64,000 bases of DNA from Caenorhabditis remanei. Lineage: Eukaryota; Nematoda; Chromadorea; Rhabditida; Rhabditidae. The notes beneath the pieces were generated by a model. It was not told the origin of the DNA and ran no database searches. It saw only the letters and a list, made by a program, of their open reading frames with translations. The stretch is taken from the NCBI RefSeq assembly GCF_010183535.1, contig NC_071332.1:16678001-16742000 (forward strand), given 5' to 3'. The first letter of the stretch is position 1. Every line of letters starts with the position of its first letter. Of this stretch, positions 11,422 to 22,639 are shown one piece after another. The position numbers and the translations under genes are program-made.

Positions 11422-11442
11422 CAGAATTTGATTAGAAAACGC

Positions 11443-11976
11443 TTTTTTTTCGATTAGAAAAAGCTGATTTGGTTTCCAGGCAAAAGAAACAGTTTTTGGT
11501 TTCCTAAAAAGGCAGCTCAACGCTAACGTATCTGACGATCGAAGATGACAAAAGCGCGCGGGGGAAATAAATAGAATTCGCTAGAATAAACCGTTTTCAG
11601 TAGAACACAATAGAAAAAAGAAGTAGAAAAAGAAATATAAATGACTTGATCCCAGGAAATCTATACAATTTTATTTGTAGTTTAGATATTGATAGTATAA
11701 TTGCTTTTTTGTTGAAGTTAATGTATAGGTAAAACAAGAGAGTAGATGAGCAAATGATTGTGATTTACTTGACAATTTCACATCATGGTTTTAATATGCA
11801 GACTGGATTGTAGCCTCGTGTCACGATTTTCGGAATATTCCTCGACTTTATGATTTTGGCTCGTTCCTTGTCCACCAATTTTTTCAGATCAATAGCATTT
11901 TCACCTTTTTTTTTAATCAATTTTTCTCCTCACTTTTTTCTTTAGGGTCAAATCATTATTAAAAAAAAGCGACACA
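11443..11976. other. Intergenic, no gene seen
   Basis: AT-rich spacer between divergent srw and sri loci. Part of it (about 11640-11760, GATCCCAGGAAATC onward) resembles 17340-17440, so it includes a dispersed repeat. No open frame of note. Confidence 0.5.
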
Positions 11977-12078
11977 ATGCCAGTCATAGATTTTACTGAA
12001 CCAACATGGCTACTTAACTGTTATCATGTGATAGGATTTATCTCTATTTTATTAAACTCGTTCGGCATTTATTTACTA

Positions 12079-13708
12079 CAGTGCGCGTCATAAATATGTG
12101 CCACCCCCCCCCCCCCCCCCCCCCCCAAAAATGGGTGTTCCGTGGAAACGGAAGATTTTCGGAAAAAATGATTGTTATAATCAAATTCAGCGTGCAAAAA
12201 AACCTCTGTTCAGAAGTTTTTACAAAAATCTGCTGAAAAATTCGGCCAAGCCACAAAAAAATCGAAAAAACGACCGCGTCATAAATATGTGCCACCTTCC
12301 AAAAATTGAAAATTTGTTCAACTTTTCGGATATTTTTCGAAGTTTTCTAAACATTTATGATATTTAATTGATTGTTTACTTCAAAACAATTAACATTACC
12401 ACATTTTTCATTTGATATTCATTTATTCACAACAAAATTTTAAGCGATAATTGCAAAATTGTCGTATTCTTAGGGTTATTGAGATAAGAAAGTGCAAAAC
12501 CCCAAAATATTGAATATATGAGGGTCTAAAAATATTTATATAGAATGTCACTAACTCTATGACAAAAACAATTATGACTACAGACTCCTAACCCGTTCGT
12601 TTAGGCATGTTGAATCTCTTATGAGATACCTTCTGCATGCCCAAGTGAGATTGGGCAGTCAAATTGTCATCCTGGATGAGCTAGTGCCAGATTTTTAAAG
12701 TGTTCACACTCTTGCATGTCACTTGTAGATATTTTACAGACAACTGAATGACATTCGACTGATTCTTGAGTCTGTCGAGGATCCTGAGTAGCTACTGAAT
12801 CCCAGTAAATAGTGTACAAGGTTAGATGCATTGAGATTTTGAAGTTTAGGACACAAAATGACTTTCGCCTCAGAATTCTGGTAACCGAGCGTAGAACTAT
12901 TGTTTAAAAACTTCCAAATATATATTTTTGTCGACAAATATGTACAAAATTAAGTCCTGCCGATAACAGATGTCAAAATACGTGGTTTCTCACAGTTCCT
13001 GGGATTCAGGAGCTACTCAGGATCCTCGACAGAGTCAAGAATCAGACGAATGTCATTCAATTGTTTGTAAAATATCTAGAAATGACATGCAAGAGTGTGA
13101 ACACTCCGGAAATCTGATACTAGCTCATCCAGGACGACAATTTTACAACCTTATCACATTTGGGCATGCAGAAGGTATCTCATGAGAGATTAAAAGTGCC
13201 TGAACGAACTGGTTGGGAGTCTGTAATCTTGAATTTTTTTGTCCTAGAGTTGGAAGCATTCTATGTCAATATTTTCAGATCCTGATTTATTCAATATTTT
13301 GGGGTTTTGCACTTTCTTATCTCAATAACCCTAAGAATACGACAATTTTGCAATTATCGCTTAAAATTTTGTTGTGAATAAATGAATATCAAATGAAAAA
13401 TGTGGTAATGTTAATTGTTTTGAAGTAAACAATCAATTAAATATCAAAAAAGTTTAGAAAACTTCGAAAAATATCCGAAAAGTTGAACAAATTTTCAATT
13501 TTTGGAAGGTGGCACATATTTATGACGCGGTCGTTTTTTCGATTTTTTTGTGGCTTGGCCTAATTTTTCAGCAGATTTTTGTAAAAACTTCTGAACAGAG
13601 GTTTTTTTGCACGCTGAATTTGATTATAGCAATCATTTTTTCCGAAAATCTTTCGTTTCCACGGAACATCCATTTTTGGGGGGTGGCACATATTTATGAC
13701 GCGCACTG
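12079..13708. mobile_element. Fold-back TA-target element, 1630 bp, in sri exon 1
   Basis: Ends CAGTGCGCGTCATAAATATG and its exact complement, with TA on each side (12077-12078, 13709-13710), the Tc1/mariner target duplication. Both arms are long (roughly 750 bp) inverted repeats; the apex lies near 12900. The terminal sequence recurs internally at about 12276-12300 and 13505-13528, so the element looks built from nested ends. No transposase frame is recognisable. Removing it with one TA restores the receptor reading frame. Confidence 0.88.
12104..12126. repeat. 23-nt poly-C tract
   Basis: Uninterrupted run of about 23 C in the left arm of the fold-back element. The mirror position in the right arm (about 13678-13683) has only six G, so the tract expanded on one side only. 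Confidence 0.9.
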
Positions 13709-14804
13709 TATTATTTCAATGCAAAAAATTGGAGTCTTTTCGATACTATCTTTTGATATACCAGATCGCTGGTTTTATGACAGATATTCATTCAACACTT
13801 TTGATGCAGATAGTTACCCTTTTCCCATTGTTTGCAGGGTATTCATTAAATTTCGTGGAATTGGTTCGGGATTTCCACTCATTTTTCAGTAGTGAGCTAG
13901 AAACTCGTAAATATTCAACTTTTCTTTGGCTTCAAGCAAGCATATTTTTGTTTCATATCGTTTCAATTTGAAATGCTGACAGTGTGTTTCGTGAAAAAAC
14001 ATCAAGCGGTGGCTATGATTGTGAAAACTTATGTGTTCCCTAATTATGTTGGATATCTCGGTTGGGCATTCTGCATCCTGAAATTCCCGATCCCTGGTTT
14101 TCTGTTGAAAAGTATTCATGTTTCAAAAGAAAAACAGCTCAAATTCATAGAAGAAGTAAGTTAAGCAAAACGGATAACTGAAACTAATCACGTTTCTCAG
14201 ATTGTAAGAAAAAAAAACATTTAAAAACATTATTTCAGAATTTCCCTCAGTATTTAGCCAATTTCCAGTCCTTATCAAGTTTTGAAATTTATGCAAAAGA
14301 AGGAAACATGTATTTAATAGCGTTATCGCTTTGTATAATTTCGTTGTCAATTAACATATCTTTTCTAAATTTTATAATATTTGATATTTTCCAAATCATG
14401 CAAAACCTGAAATTGAAAATATCTGCTCAACGCTACCAACGGCACAAAGAAGCATTTCGGAATCTAATGATACAAAACACAACATCTGCACTTTGTTTTC
14501 TTCCAGTTATTCTGAATATCATTGGTTTCGCGTTAGATTTTGAATATGCACAACTCTTAACTAACGTGGGCCTTGTATGGTATACGGGTCATTCATCACT
14601 CAATATGGTTTCTTTGATGATCTTTTTCGCACCTTTCCGAGAATACATCACGAGGCATTTACCGGAGTAAGTAATTAACAGTACCCTTTATTTTTAAAGA
14701 ACTCGGTGTCATTTCTAATTTTGCTAATGTAATTTTTTAAATACATTTCAGAACACGTCATCAACGTAGTGTCTTGGGACCGAGATCAACTTTTAATTTC
14801 CTAG

Positions 14805-15739
14805 TAAACATTGATTGATATTATTTATTCAAATCTTACTGGGAAACTAATTTCTCTAATTTGAAGTCAGTATTTACGTTTCTTTTATTCAATCACATAG
14901 CTGCTCTTTTGAGTTTCTGATGCCTACATTGGTATAGAAAATGAACGAACTCGTTGTGATCAATGAATTAAACCATATATGCACTTTTTATTTTTACATT
15001 TCAGCCACGTGTTTGTCATTTCTATTACAGGTGGAGAGATAGCAGGACCAGTCTTTGGGAAAGTCATGTGATTTCTTGAAGTTGGTACTGTCGTACTGTT
15101 GATCTTAGTTAGGAACACGTTGCAGTGGTGAACGTTGTTGATTGGCGTAAATGAGGATACGTTTGGGCTGGTAGTGATATAAACTTTTTCCCGGAGGAAT
15201 CATACTCCCGTGCGCTAGTTTTCTAGCTGATCGTTTTCCATTCAGAACAAATTTTGAAATGCGTGATGCCCTTATTTTAACAGTACGTTAACATAGAACT
15301 AGAATAATGTCTGGAGGAAATGATGTCTGATTTTATTCGTAATGTTTTTTGAGAGTTCACGCTTTCAATTTGCAGATTTCTGATATCACACCTCATATCT
15401 TTTGATTTCAATAACCCATAACCGAACCCTGTTATCGGAAATATGTCTGGAATTCAAAGACAAAGCATCAAATGGCAAGTTTCTTTGTTTGAAGGAGGAA
15501 ATTAGACTACTTCTCGAGAATGCTGCAATAGATACGATGAAATCAGAGCGAATGTAGCTGGGAAATGTTATTCGAGAAATATCCATTGAATTTTTTTTAT
15601 ACAAACGGATAAGGATGAAGATTGACAACATCAAGAAAAAAATCATAAAGTTTGGTATATCAGCACTTATTTACAATCTTTCACAGACATATGACTTCGA
15701 GCCTTTAAGAGTTGAGGTTAGCGAAATGTATCAAAAGGA
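14805..15739. other. Intergenic with an inverted copy of an srw upstream region
   Basis: The first ~150 bp match the 3' flank of the sri fragment at 59280-59422 in inverse orientation. From about 15355 to 15490 the sequence is an inverted copy of 17110-17270 and 17476-17520, the region upstream of the srw at 15740-17051 (shared core TGATATCAGAA..CTGCAA). The open frame at 15386-15646 falls in this copy; I do not think it is a gene. Confidence 0.5.
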
Positions 15740-17051
15740 TTACGGTATTACGTTATCACATTGAAATGTTTTCGAGGTTTTCGAAGTATCATCCTGAACA
15801 CTCAACCTCACAATCGAAACGATATCTTTATCCTTCTTCCCCTTCCAAATCAATCGTTTGACAACGCTTCTATACTGTGCGGACATACAAAAACACATGA
15901 GACAATGAGTTACAGAGTTGATACAAAGGATTATCAATACAATTGCGTCCAAGTCTTTGAAAAATGATCTGTAAATTTAAAAATGCACTTTTAATTACAC
16001 TTTAATTACAAGGAACCCTTACTGCTCGTCGTATCCTTGGAAAATGTGATAATTGAAGTAATACAATCCCCCATAAGTGGCTTCGGAGATAAAAACTGAG
16101 ACGGCCATAACAATTACCAGCTTGTAAGTGTTTGTAAATCTGAAAACACAAAAATATATCGAATTTTATTTCACTTATACAGTTTCTCACTGATCCCCGC
16201 TAACATTTCTCCGTATTCTCTCCGCTTTCAAAATTGCTCCAACCAGAGCAGCGGCCACCAGGATATACAAAACACTAACTGAAATCGCCATGTACCCATC
16301 AAACATGATATACTGCATTTCCCATTTTTCACCGGATATATAATGGTATGGAACGTAGCTCGGCGTTTTTTGTAATACGTCGCAGCTGAACCTTTAGTTT
16401 GTAAGAGATCGTTCTTAAAATTAAAACTTACTAAATAATTTTTTCAATTTTAGTTTTGAAAAAGAAGACTGAACTCCACGCAGCACAAACAATACCAAGT
16501 ATTGCCTGAATCAAAAATCCATACTTCGGGGTCATCAGCCCTGCAATCGTATTGCTCATAGGGAACATGACAGATAGTGCCCGAATTGCAGCAATATACA
16601 ATGCGAGGAAGCTCGAGCATCGGCGACCAAAAATCTGACTAGTTTCGGCTAAAACATCAACAATCGCATGATAGTATTTGGTTCCATCGTAGCACGGCTC
16701 AATGCTGTATACTATACCCCAAGTCATGGTGCACAAGACGATAGTACCAAGGGATTGTACGAAATCACACAAACAGACTCCGATCATTACCATGTATACC
16801 AAGTTGGATCTCAGCTCCTTACGAGTCAATACGAACAGATGGAATAAATTTATGAAGAAACTGATGCATGAAACAATGTCATAAGTTACGTGAATAGTAT
16901 GGAGTACTTTCTCGTAGAACAACATGTTTTCGAAGAAATCATTAGTGGCAAAATCCAGGTCATACATATTACTCTCATCGAAGTGGAAAAATGAAGTCTC
17001 ATCATAGTAGAATGGATCGACGGTTGTGGTTTTGGTTTTTGTGGTTTTCAT
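15740..17051 (-). CDS. srw-type serpentine chemoreceptor, 4 exons
   Basis: Class W GPCR. I chose the ATG at 17051 (MKTTKTKTTT) over one at 17177 because sister genes start with MKT plus a Thr-rich run. A Tyr/Asp/Phe-rich ectodomain follows, then NLFHLFVLTRKELRS with IGVCLCD (TM1-TM2), GRRCSSFLALYIAAIRALSV and FPMSN (TM3/loop 2). The short exon 2 starts with the loop-2 Cys and PSYVPYHY and ends in TM5. Exon 3 encodes TM6 and exon 4 encodes INSVTHCLMCFCMSAQYRSV plus a basic and Ser/Thr-rich tail. Splice sites are clean (for example GTAAGT after 16440, TTTTCAG before exon 3). Intact as read. Confidence 0.87.
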
Positions 17052-17109
17052 ATTGTTGGATAAAATAAAATAACTTGAAGCGAAAGTTAGAAGTTTGGCA
17101 AAGGCAAAA

Positions 17110-17595
17110 TAATTTCTGGTATTTGGTGTTTTGTCTTTGAACTCTAGACATGTAATCAAGTGGGTGTTAGATATCAACTAGAGCAATTATTTCAGATAAC
17201 AGGGTTCGGTTATGAGTTGTTGGAGTCATAAGACTGGAGTGTGATATAAGAATTCTGCAAATTGAATGCTCGAACTCTCAAACATTACGAAGAAAAGCAG
17301 ACATCACCCTATTCTGGCATTACTGTAGTTTTATGAATTATTAAATAGGTCGATCCCAGAAAATCATTCAAATTTAATTGGAATTTTAAATATTGATAGC
17401 ACAGTTGTTTTTTTAAAGTTAAAGCTCATTTAAAACAAGAGCATCAAGTTTTTCCAAAATCTGTTCTGACTGGAAAACGATATGAGGTGTGATATCAGAA
17501 TTCTGCAAGTTGAACGCGTGAGTTTTTAGTAAACATCACCCAAAAATACAATTCCGAAAAGCAGATCTGCCCTCTCTGACATTACTGTATTGTGT
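17110..17595. repeat. Diverged tandem and inverted repeats upstream of srw
   Basis: A roughly 120-bp stretch at 17220-17340 recurs at about 17460-17590 (shared TGATAT.AGAATTCTGCAA and CATTACTGTA). Part also occurs inverted at 15355-15490. Between the two copies is a segment resembling 11640-11760. The remainder to 17938 shows no gene. Confidence 0.5.
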
Positions 17596-17938
17596 TGATT
17601 TATGATTGATTTCGTTCAAATTTGTAGATACGAGAAAATCTGAAACACAGATAGTTAAACCAACATCGCTTCGAGAAAGTTCTCAATCGAAGAATTCCGA
17701 AAGAGTGAATGTTCTTTTATTTTTTGTTTTCGCTATTCAAACAGCATAAAATGTATTCTCAGTCAACGAATTGTTTTCTACTTTTGGTATTTCAAACCAG
17801 TTCGAATTCGGCACAGCGATCGGAAAAGAAGGGAAAGTAGGTATGATAGCGGTGACCTCGACAGAATTATAACTTTATAAATGATAAGAACACTTCTCTT
17901 TTTTCGGAAATGAGATTCGCAGACTTAGTATTCCCAGG

Positions 17939-18761
17939 ATGATATCTTGTCCACTATTTCTTTCCCCACTTCTATTTATTAGTTCAGTCAGCACATGCAT
18001 ACGTATGATTCCCCCGGAAGATGTTTATATCAGTACTACCGCTCATATACTACCTGTTTCTACTCCAATAACAACAACACGCACTTCGACAACGTCTTCC
18101 TCCCCAGGACAAGCACCTGAAATTGCAACCACTTCAATACCATCTGTCGGGAACTCAGTCACGCCGACGCCTGCAACGCCTTCCACTGCAGCTTCTGTTA
18201 CCACCCCGGCTACAACAATGATGACTACCACATCCGCTGAAGGTTACGTAATTTGTTGTATCAGTTGCATGCAGACGATTAGTCTCAAAATTGAATTACA
18301 GTATGCGACAAATGCGACGTCAACAAAATCGCACCGGACTTGGAGGATCCTGTAAACACTTACTTTACATTTGAGTGGGTCTCAATTTTTTGTTTGCAAA
18401 GTTATTTTTTTCTCCAGTGTCGACAAACCAGCGACGGGATGTCAAATGGTTTTCCAAGTACATTGCATGAGATCAGATACGATGATTTGTGAAAATATTA
18501 ATATTTTTGTGAGAGATACCTGTCAGAAGATTAATTTAAAATATGGAATTTCAGGGAACGAATCCCACAGGAAACAGAGGAATAGCCACGGGGGTCACAT
18601 TGAACTCAGTGTCATCGACATTGACCTGTGAAGCAGATGGTTCCTGGTCTGCAAGAGATGGAGATGTGTAAGTCGATCACAAGGTTTCAGAAATCTGTGT
18701 AGTTTTCAGAACGATGATTTCAAAAATTGTCTGTACATTCCAGGGATGTGTGCAACCTTAA
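17939..18761 (+). CDS. Secreted Thr-rich protein with C6/DUF281-like domain
   Basis: The protein starts MISCPLFLSPLLFISSVSTC, a signal peptide. A Thr/Ser/Pro-rich linker (about residues 35-100) probably carries O-glycans. Small exons then encode a Cys-rich module: VCDKCDVNKIAPDLEDPVNT, a GCQMVFQVHC unit and STLTCEADGSWSARDGDV, ending VCTFQGCVQP at the stop 18759-18761. The xLTCxxDGxW pattern is that of nematode C6/DUF281 domains. Exon joins: first exon to about 18242 with acceptor before 18301; intron 18412-18418ff; intron GTGAGAG to TTTCAG near 18555; last intron from GTAAGTCG. Such proteins are often secreted and infection- or environment-responsive; that role is inferred. Convergent with the srw that follows. 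Confidence 0.7.
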
Positions 18762-18858
18762 AAATAGTCAATACTTTATTCAAGATAGAGTTTATATGAC
18801 CTCAATAAACACATTATTAAACATTTTACAACGCAAAAGTTATCTATGATTTTAAATT

Positions 18859-20204
18859 CAATGTATTGTCGACCTCACAATAAAAATCAGGCCTTCATTT
18901 ATTCGTTTTCTTTTTCTCCGCACCAGTCGTTTGGCCACACCTCTATACTGTGAGGACATTAGGAAACAAATCAAGCAATGGGTAACCGAATTGACAATGA
19001 GAAGGGTATACGAAAATGCATCCAGTTCTTGATAAACTTCTCTAGAAAAAAGAGTGTTCCGAGTTTTATAGATTACTGTAGCTTACTGTTCTTTATAATA
19101 TTGAACATAGAAATAGTCAGTAATATAATAAGCTCCGTAAGTGATTTCCGAGAGGAACACACTGATAGTCATTACTAGAACCAGCCAGAATGTGTTAGAT
19201 GATCTGCAACAAGGAGATATTTAAATTGAAATAATAACAAAAATCTTACGCGTCACTTCTCAACTTCTTCCTCCTTTCCTTCGCTTTACTAACTGCTACC
19301 AATAATATAATAGCCACGGCAAAGTAGGTACAGCTGATAAGCATTGCCATAAAACCATCAATTGCTAGATATTTTCTCTCCCATTTTTCCACTGCAACCA
19401 TTCGATATGGAACGTAAGGAGGTATCTTAGAATCGTACTCACAGCTGGAATACCTTATCGAATATTGAACATTTTGCTGTATGAAACCTACTATTTTACT
19501 TTCTCAAATTTTTTATTATAAAAGTAGTAAGAGCTCCAGGTAGCCCAACAAACACTTATTAGCAGCATGACCATTGTCCCAAATTTTGGTTTTAACATCT
19601 TTGCAATCAAATTATTCAACGGAAACAAAACGGAAATTGCTCTAATTACTGCTATAAATAATGCAAAAAACGCAGAGCATCTTCGACTCATTATTTGTAT
19701 TGATTTGGATAGCAAGTTGATAATAAGATGCGAATACATCACACCACCCCAGCATCCTTCTATTTTATAGATTATATTCCACATCATTACAACTTGAGTA
19801 ACATTTCCTAATGATTGAAATATATCACATAGACTAATTCCAATCATAATGATGTAAACTAATTGGGTCCTTAGTTCCTTGCGAGTAAGAACTATCATAT
19901 GAAAGATATTTACGAAAAAAGCAATAAAAGATGAAATGTCATAGATAAATTTAAAAGTCTCAACATATCCATCGAAAACTGTGTTGTCTTTTTGAAACTC
20001 ATCAGTTATATAATCGTAACCCGGGTCGAAATAATAGTCTTTCCAGAATGGTTCAGTAGTGGTCTCCACGCTTCCAAACTCATAATGATCTTGATAAATA
20101 TAGTAGTCTTTGGGCACTACGGGAGTAGTAGTTTTAGGTTTTTTGGTATTTGGGTCGGGGTAGTCAATTGGATTCGGAAGCTTTTTACGGCCTAGTTTCA
20201 ACAT
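18859..20204 (-). CDS. srw-type serpentine chemoreceptor with long Tyr-rich N-terminus
   Basis: Class W GPCR of four exons. Exon 1 (20204 to about 19496) has an unusually long extracellular leader of about 80 residues: basic/Pro start, KTTTPVVP, then acidic Tyr clusters such as KDYYFDPGYDYITDEF. TM1-TM2: NIFHMIVLTRKELRTQ and IGISLCD. TM3: SRRCSAFFALFIAVIRAISV with FPLNN. Exon 2 begins after a TTCCAG acceptor at the loop-2 Cys (CEYDSKIPPYVPYR). The last exon has VNSVTHCLICFLMSSQYRGV and a very basic tail (RRKRKR). No lesions seen. Its 3' end lies 97 bp from the stop of the convergent C6-type gene. Confidence 0.86.
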
Positions 20205-20459
20205 GTTGAAAAACGGAGGCTGGAAATGAATGAAATAGAAAGAAAAAAACTCAAAAAACTAAAAAAGTTGTCACAAGTTTTACAATAATTATAGATTTTA
20301 AGAAGAAGTAAGGTACACTTAACATGATGTTTATCGAAATAGAAATTTTTCAAAGCAGCATCAAAGATTATTCTGAATGGGCATTTACTAGTCTGCTTTC
20401 ACTTTTTTTTTGATTTCTGGCCATTTTTAAATATTACACACTACTCTTTGTGTTGCGGG

Positions 20460-20850
20460 ATTAATATTAACTCGCAACTTGAGTCATAACTCCTGAGCCA
20501 CCGGTCTCACAGCAGATTCACTATAATCTGCATAAGAAACAAATAAGATGGGCCAGCAAAACGCGTGTTCCGTGACCTTTCACTTGTTTCCCAAGTTCTC
20601 TCTCACTTTTTGAGGTGGTTTGGGCTCACCAACCCTACAAAAATCCTCAACAATTCTACACTCTCTGCGTTCGACTGTCTACCGATGGTGATGCTTGACA
20701 CCGTGGGTCGGATGATCTTGTCTATTTGCGGGAGCTGACAGCAACCGCTCAGGACTGGCGTCAATGGACCTCTCGATTAGTCATGTTAATAGAGTTGTTG
20801 TTGCTCTCGCACTTTAAATGTAACATGAGCTCACCGTCCTTCCAACGTGT
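20460..20850 (+). mobile_element. LINE 3'-end-like remnant upstream of sri (also 22300-22560)
   Basis: A segment ending in TTAATAGAGTTGTTGTTG encodes, in one frame, LRELTATAQDWRQWTSRL, reminiscent of the C-terminus of non-LTR retrotransposon ORF2. Variants recur at 22370-22560 (TAEDWRQWTSRL), about 23760-24055, 25937-26232 and 28860-29090, always near sri loci. They may mark old insertions copied with the receptors. No full element. Family assignment is tentative. Confidence 0.35.
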
Positions 20851-21009
20851 CACGACACTTATACATTAGCTGTGACTGAGGATGAACATATAGATTTTTC
20901 CACTGTTAACATTTTCATTGCATGATTAGAGACATACAGAGCAGATAACAGAGATAAATATCATCAGTTCCTTAACCAAACTGTCTCGTTATTCATTCAG
21001 TGCATACTT

Positions 21010-22136
21010 TCAGGAAATTTCTGGTGAAACTCTCACATCAGGAGTTATTCTTCGTTTTTGCAAACTGAAAATTTTACAATAAAAAATCAGTTCAATTGTA
21101 CGGCTTTCACTCACAATGTCATCTTTTTTGAAGCATACTCTCTGAATGGAGGAAAAAATAAAAAGAGTGAGATAATATTGATTGATGAATGAGCAGTAAA
21201 CAGTACTAGACATATCGAACCAACAAATTGTGCATATCGAAATTCCAAAACGATAAATGCCACGACTAGAGAAACTGGAGATACGCAAAGAATAGTAGTT
21301 GTGGCTTGTACAATTAAACTTCTTATCGCATCTTGGTGCTTTTTGAATGTTCCAGAAGATATTTGCAGTTTCAGTACACGCATTAGTCGGAAAATGTCCA
21401 TAATAATGAGAGCTAGCAAGGAGCAAACAAGAGATAAAAACGTAATAACAATTGCTACAATAAAAAAATATGTACTATTTTTTATATACAAATCAAAGTG
21501 TGGTAACTTTTGAAAATTGGGCAGATATTCAGGGTAGAACTGAAAATTTAAAGGTAATTAACCTACTATAACTTATCAAACCTCCGCAATATAACTAAAT
21601 TGCTCATCTTTCTGCTCGTAAACAACATTGACACAGACAGTAACGAGTAGAGGAGTAATCAAACAACAAAAGTAAAAATAAAATAACAGAAAATTTGGTA
21701 CAATATGTGTTTTTAATATGATAGCAATGGCTTGATGTTTCTTAATGAAGCTCAACGTCAGGGATTCGAACTGTAGTGACACAATGCTGGATGCGATTAT
21801 CTGTGAATCAGAAATTAATTTAAATATATCAGTTTGACGGAAACTTACAACATTATAGTGTAATGAGACCCCAAACCACTCAGTAAGGATACCAACAGCG
21901 TGTCCTGCTAAAAATGGGAAAAGTGGAACACATTGCATTAGAAATGTGAAATCAATGTCAGTTAGAAAACACATACATAGATATGCCAGTAAATAAAATC
22001 GAAAAGTTCCCAGTTTTTCACATTGAAAAATAAGCAAGTAAATGCCAAGGGAGTTCAGAAAAATTGAGATGATTCCAGTAACATGATAACATGAAACAAT
22101 CCAATAAGGTTCGGAAAAGTCTATGTTATATTGCAT
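21010..22136 (-). CDS. sri-type serpentine chemoreceptor, 4 exons
   Basis: Class I GPCR. Start MQYNIDFSEPYWIVSCYH; TM1-TM2 GIYLLIFQCEKLGTFRFYLL; then FLMQCVPLFPFLAGH, the sri-type TM2/TM3 region. Exon 1 ends at the GTAAGT after LHYNV. Exon 2 encodes SFIKKHQAIA and TM5 and ends before 21568. Exon 3 encodes LKLQISSGTFKKHQDAIRSL, TM6, and HSSINIISLFLFFPPFREY (TM7). A last short exon after TTTTCAG encodes a basic tail ending at 21010. About 330 residues, typical. Intact as read. Closest relative is at 27542-28656; deleted sisters are at 23160-23696 and 25365-25873. Confidence 0.85.
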
Positions 22137-22205
22137 GTTGGGGAGTAAAAGTGACTGGACGGCTGATAATCATAGCTCGAAATTTAGTACGTTGTGAGAC
22201 AAAGA

Positions 22206-22211
22206 CAGGTG
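22206..22211 (-). promoter_or_regulatory. E-box CACCTG upstream of sri
   Basis: Coding-strand TTGCACCTGTC, 70 bp before the start at 22136. It is one base off the WWYCACSTGYY chemoreceptor E-box and at the same distance as in the sister sri (28726-28731). Confidence 0.5.
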
Positions 22212-22639
22212 CAATATCATTAAAAGAGCTATTTCTGATAATTGCGGAAGTGAAAACGTATGAACTATTACCTTAAGTCATAACTCCAGAACCAGAAGTC
22301 TCAAAGCAGATTCAGAATATTCGGCATGAGAAATGAATAGAATGGCCCTCAACAACACTTTTTGAAATGGTTTGGGTTTACCAACCCTATAAACCTCCTC
22401 AACAATTCTACACTCTCTGCGTTCAACTGTCTACCGATCATGATACTTAACACCGTCGGTCGGAGGATCTTGTTCACTACTTGCGGGAGCTGACAGCAAC
22501 CGCTGAGGACTGGCGCCAATGGACCTCTCGATTAATCTTGTTAATAAAGTTGTTTTAAAATTTCACGTCACTTGGACTCCCCGTCCCTCTAACGTCTCAC
22601 GCTTATACAGTAGCGAGCATAAGTGAGGGCAGATTCATA

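Larger units (their letters stand above)
4450..11442. repeat. Segmental duplication block A (direct partner at 57771-62216)
   Basis: From the srz intron 1 through the srw promoter the sequence is almost identical to 57771-62216 in the same orientation. Differences are structural: A alone has the TTAA palindrome (4553-5855) and the Helitron (7093-9053) and has lost 738 bp at 6670/6671. B alone lacks srz exon 1. The left boundary lies at ATATGTCTGG and the right about 80 bp upstream of the srw start codon. Confidence 0.9.
11977..14804 (+). pseudogene. sri-type chemoreceptor with exon 1 split by a transposon
   Basis: The start at 11977 (MPVIDFTEPTWLLNCYHVIG) matches the N-terminus of the minus-strand sri genes at 21010-22136 and 27542-28656. 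The frame runs to FGIYLL, then a 1630-bp element enters. It continues without loss of frame at 13709 (LFQCKKLESFRYYLL, then LMQIVTLFPLFAGY). The exon 1/2 junction near 13870-13960 is degenerate and I could not place a clean intron. Later exons are readable: VCFVKKHQAVAMI near 13975, LKLKISAQRYQRHKEAFRNL near 14410, FFAPFREYITRHLPE to 14667, and a last exon ending in a stop at 14802-14804. Probably non-functional unless the element is spliced out. Confidence 0.8.

Noticed and set aside
15386..15646. 86-residue hydrophobic frame on the minus strand
   Set aside because: Lies in an inverted copy of an srw upstream region, with no receptor motif and no splice partners.
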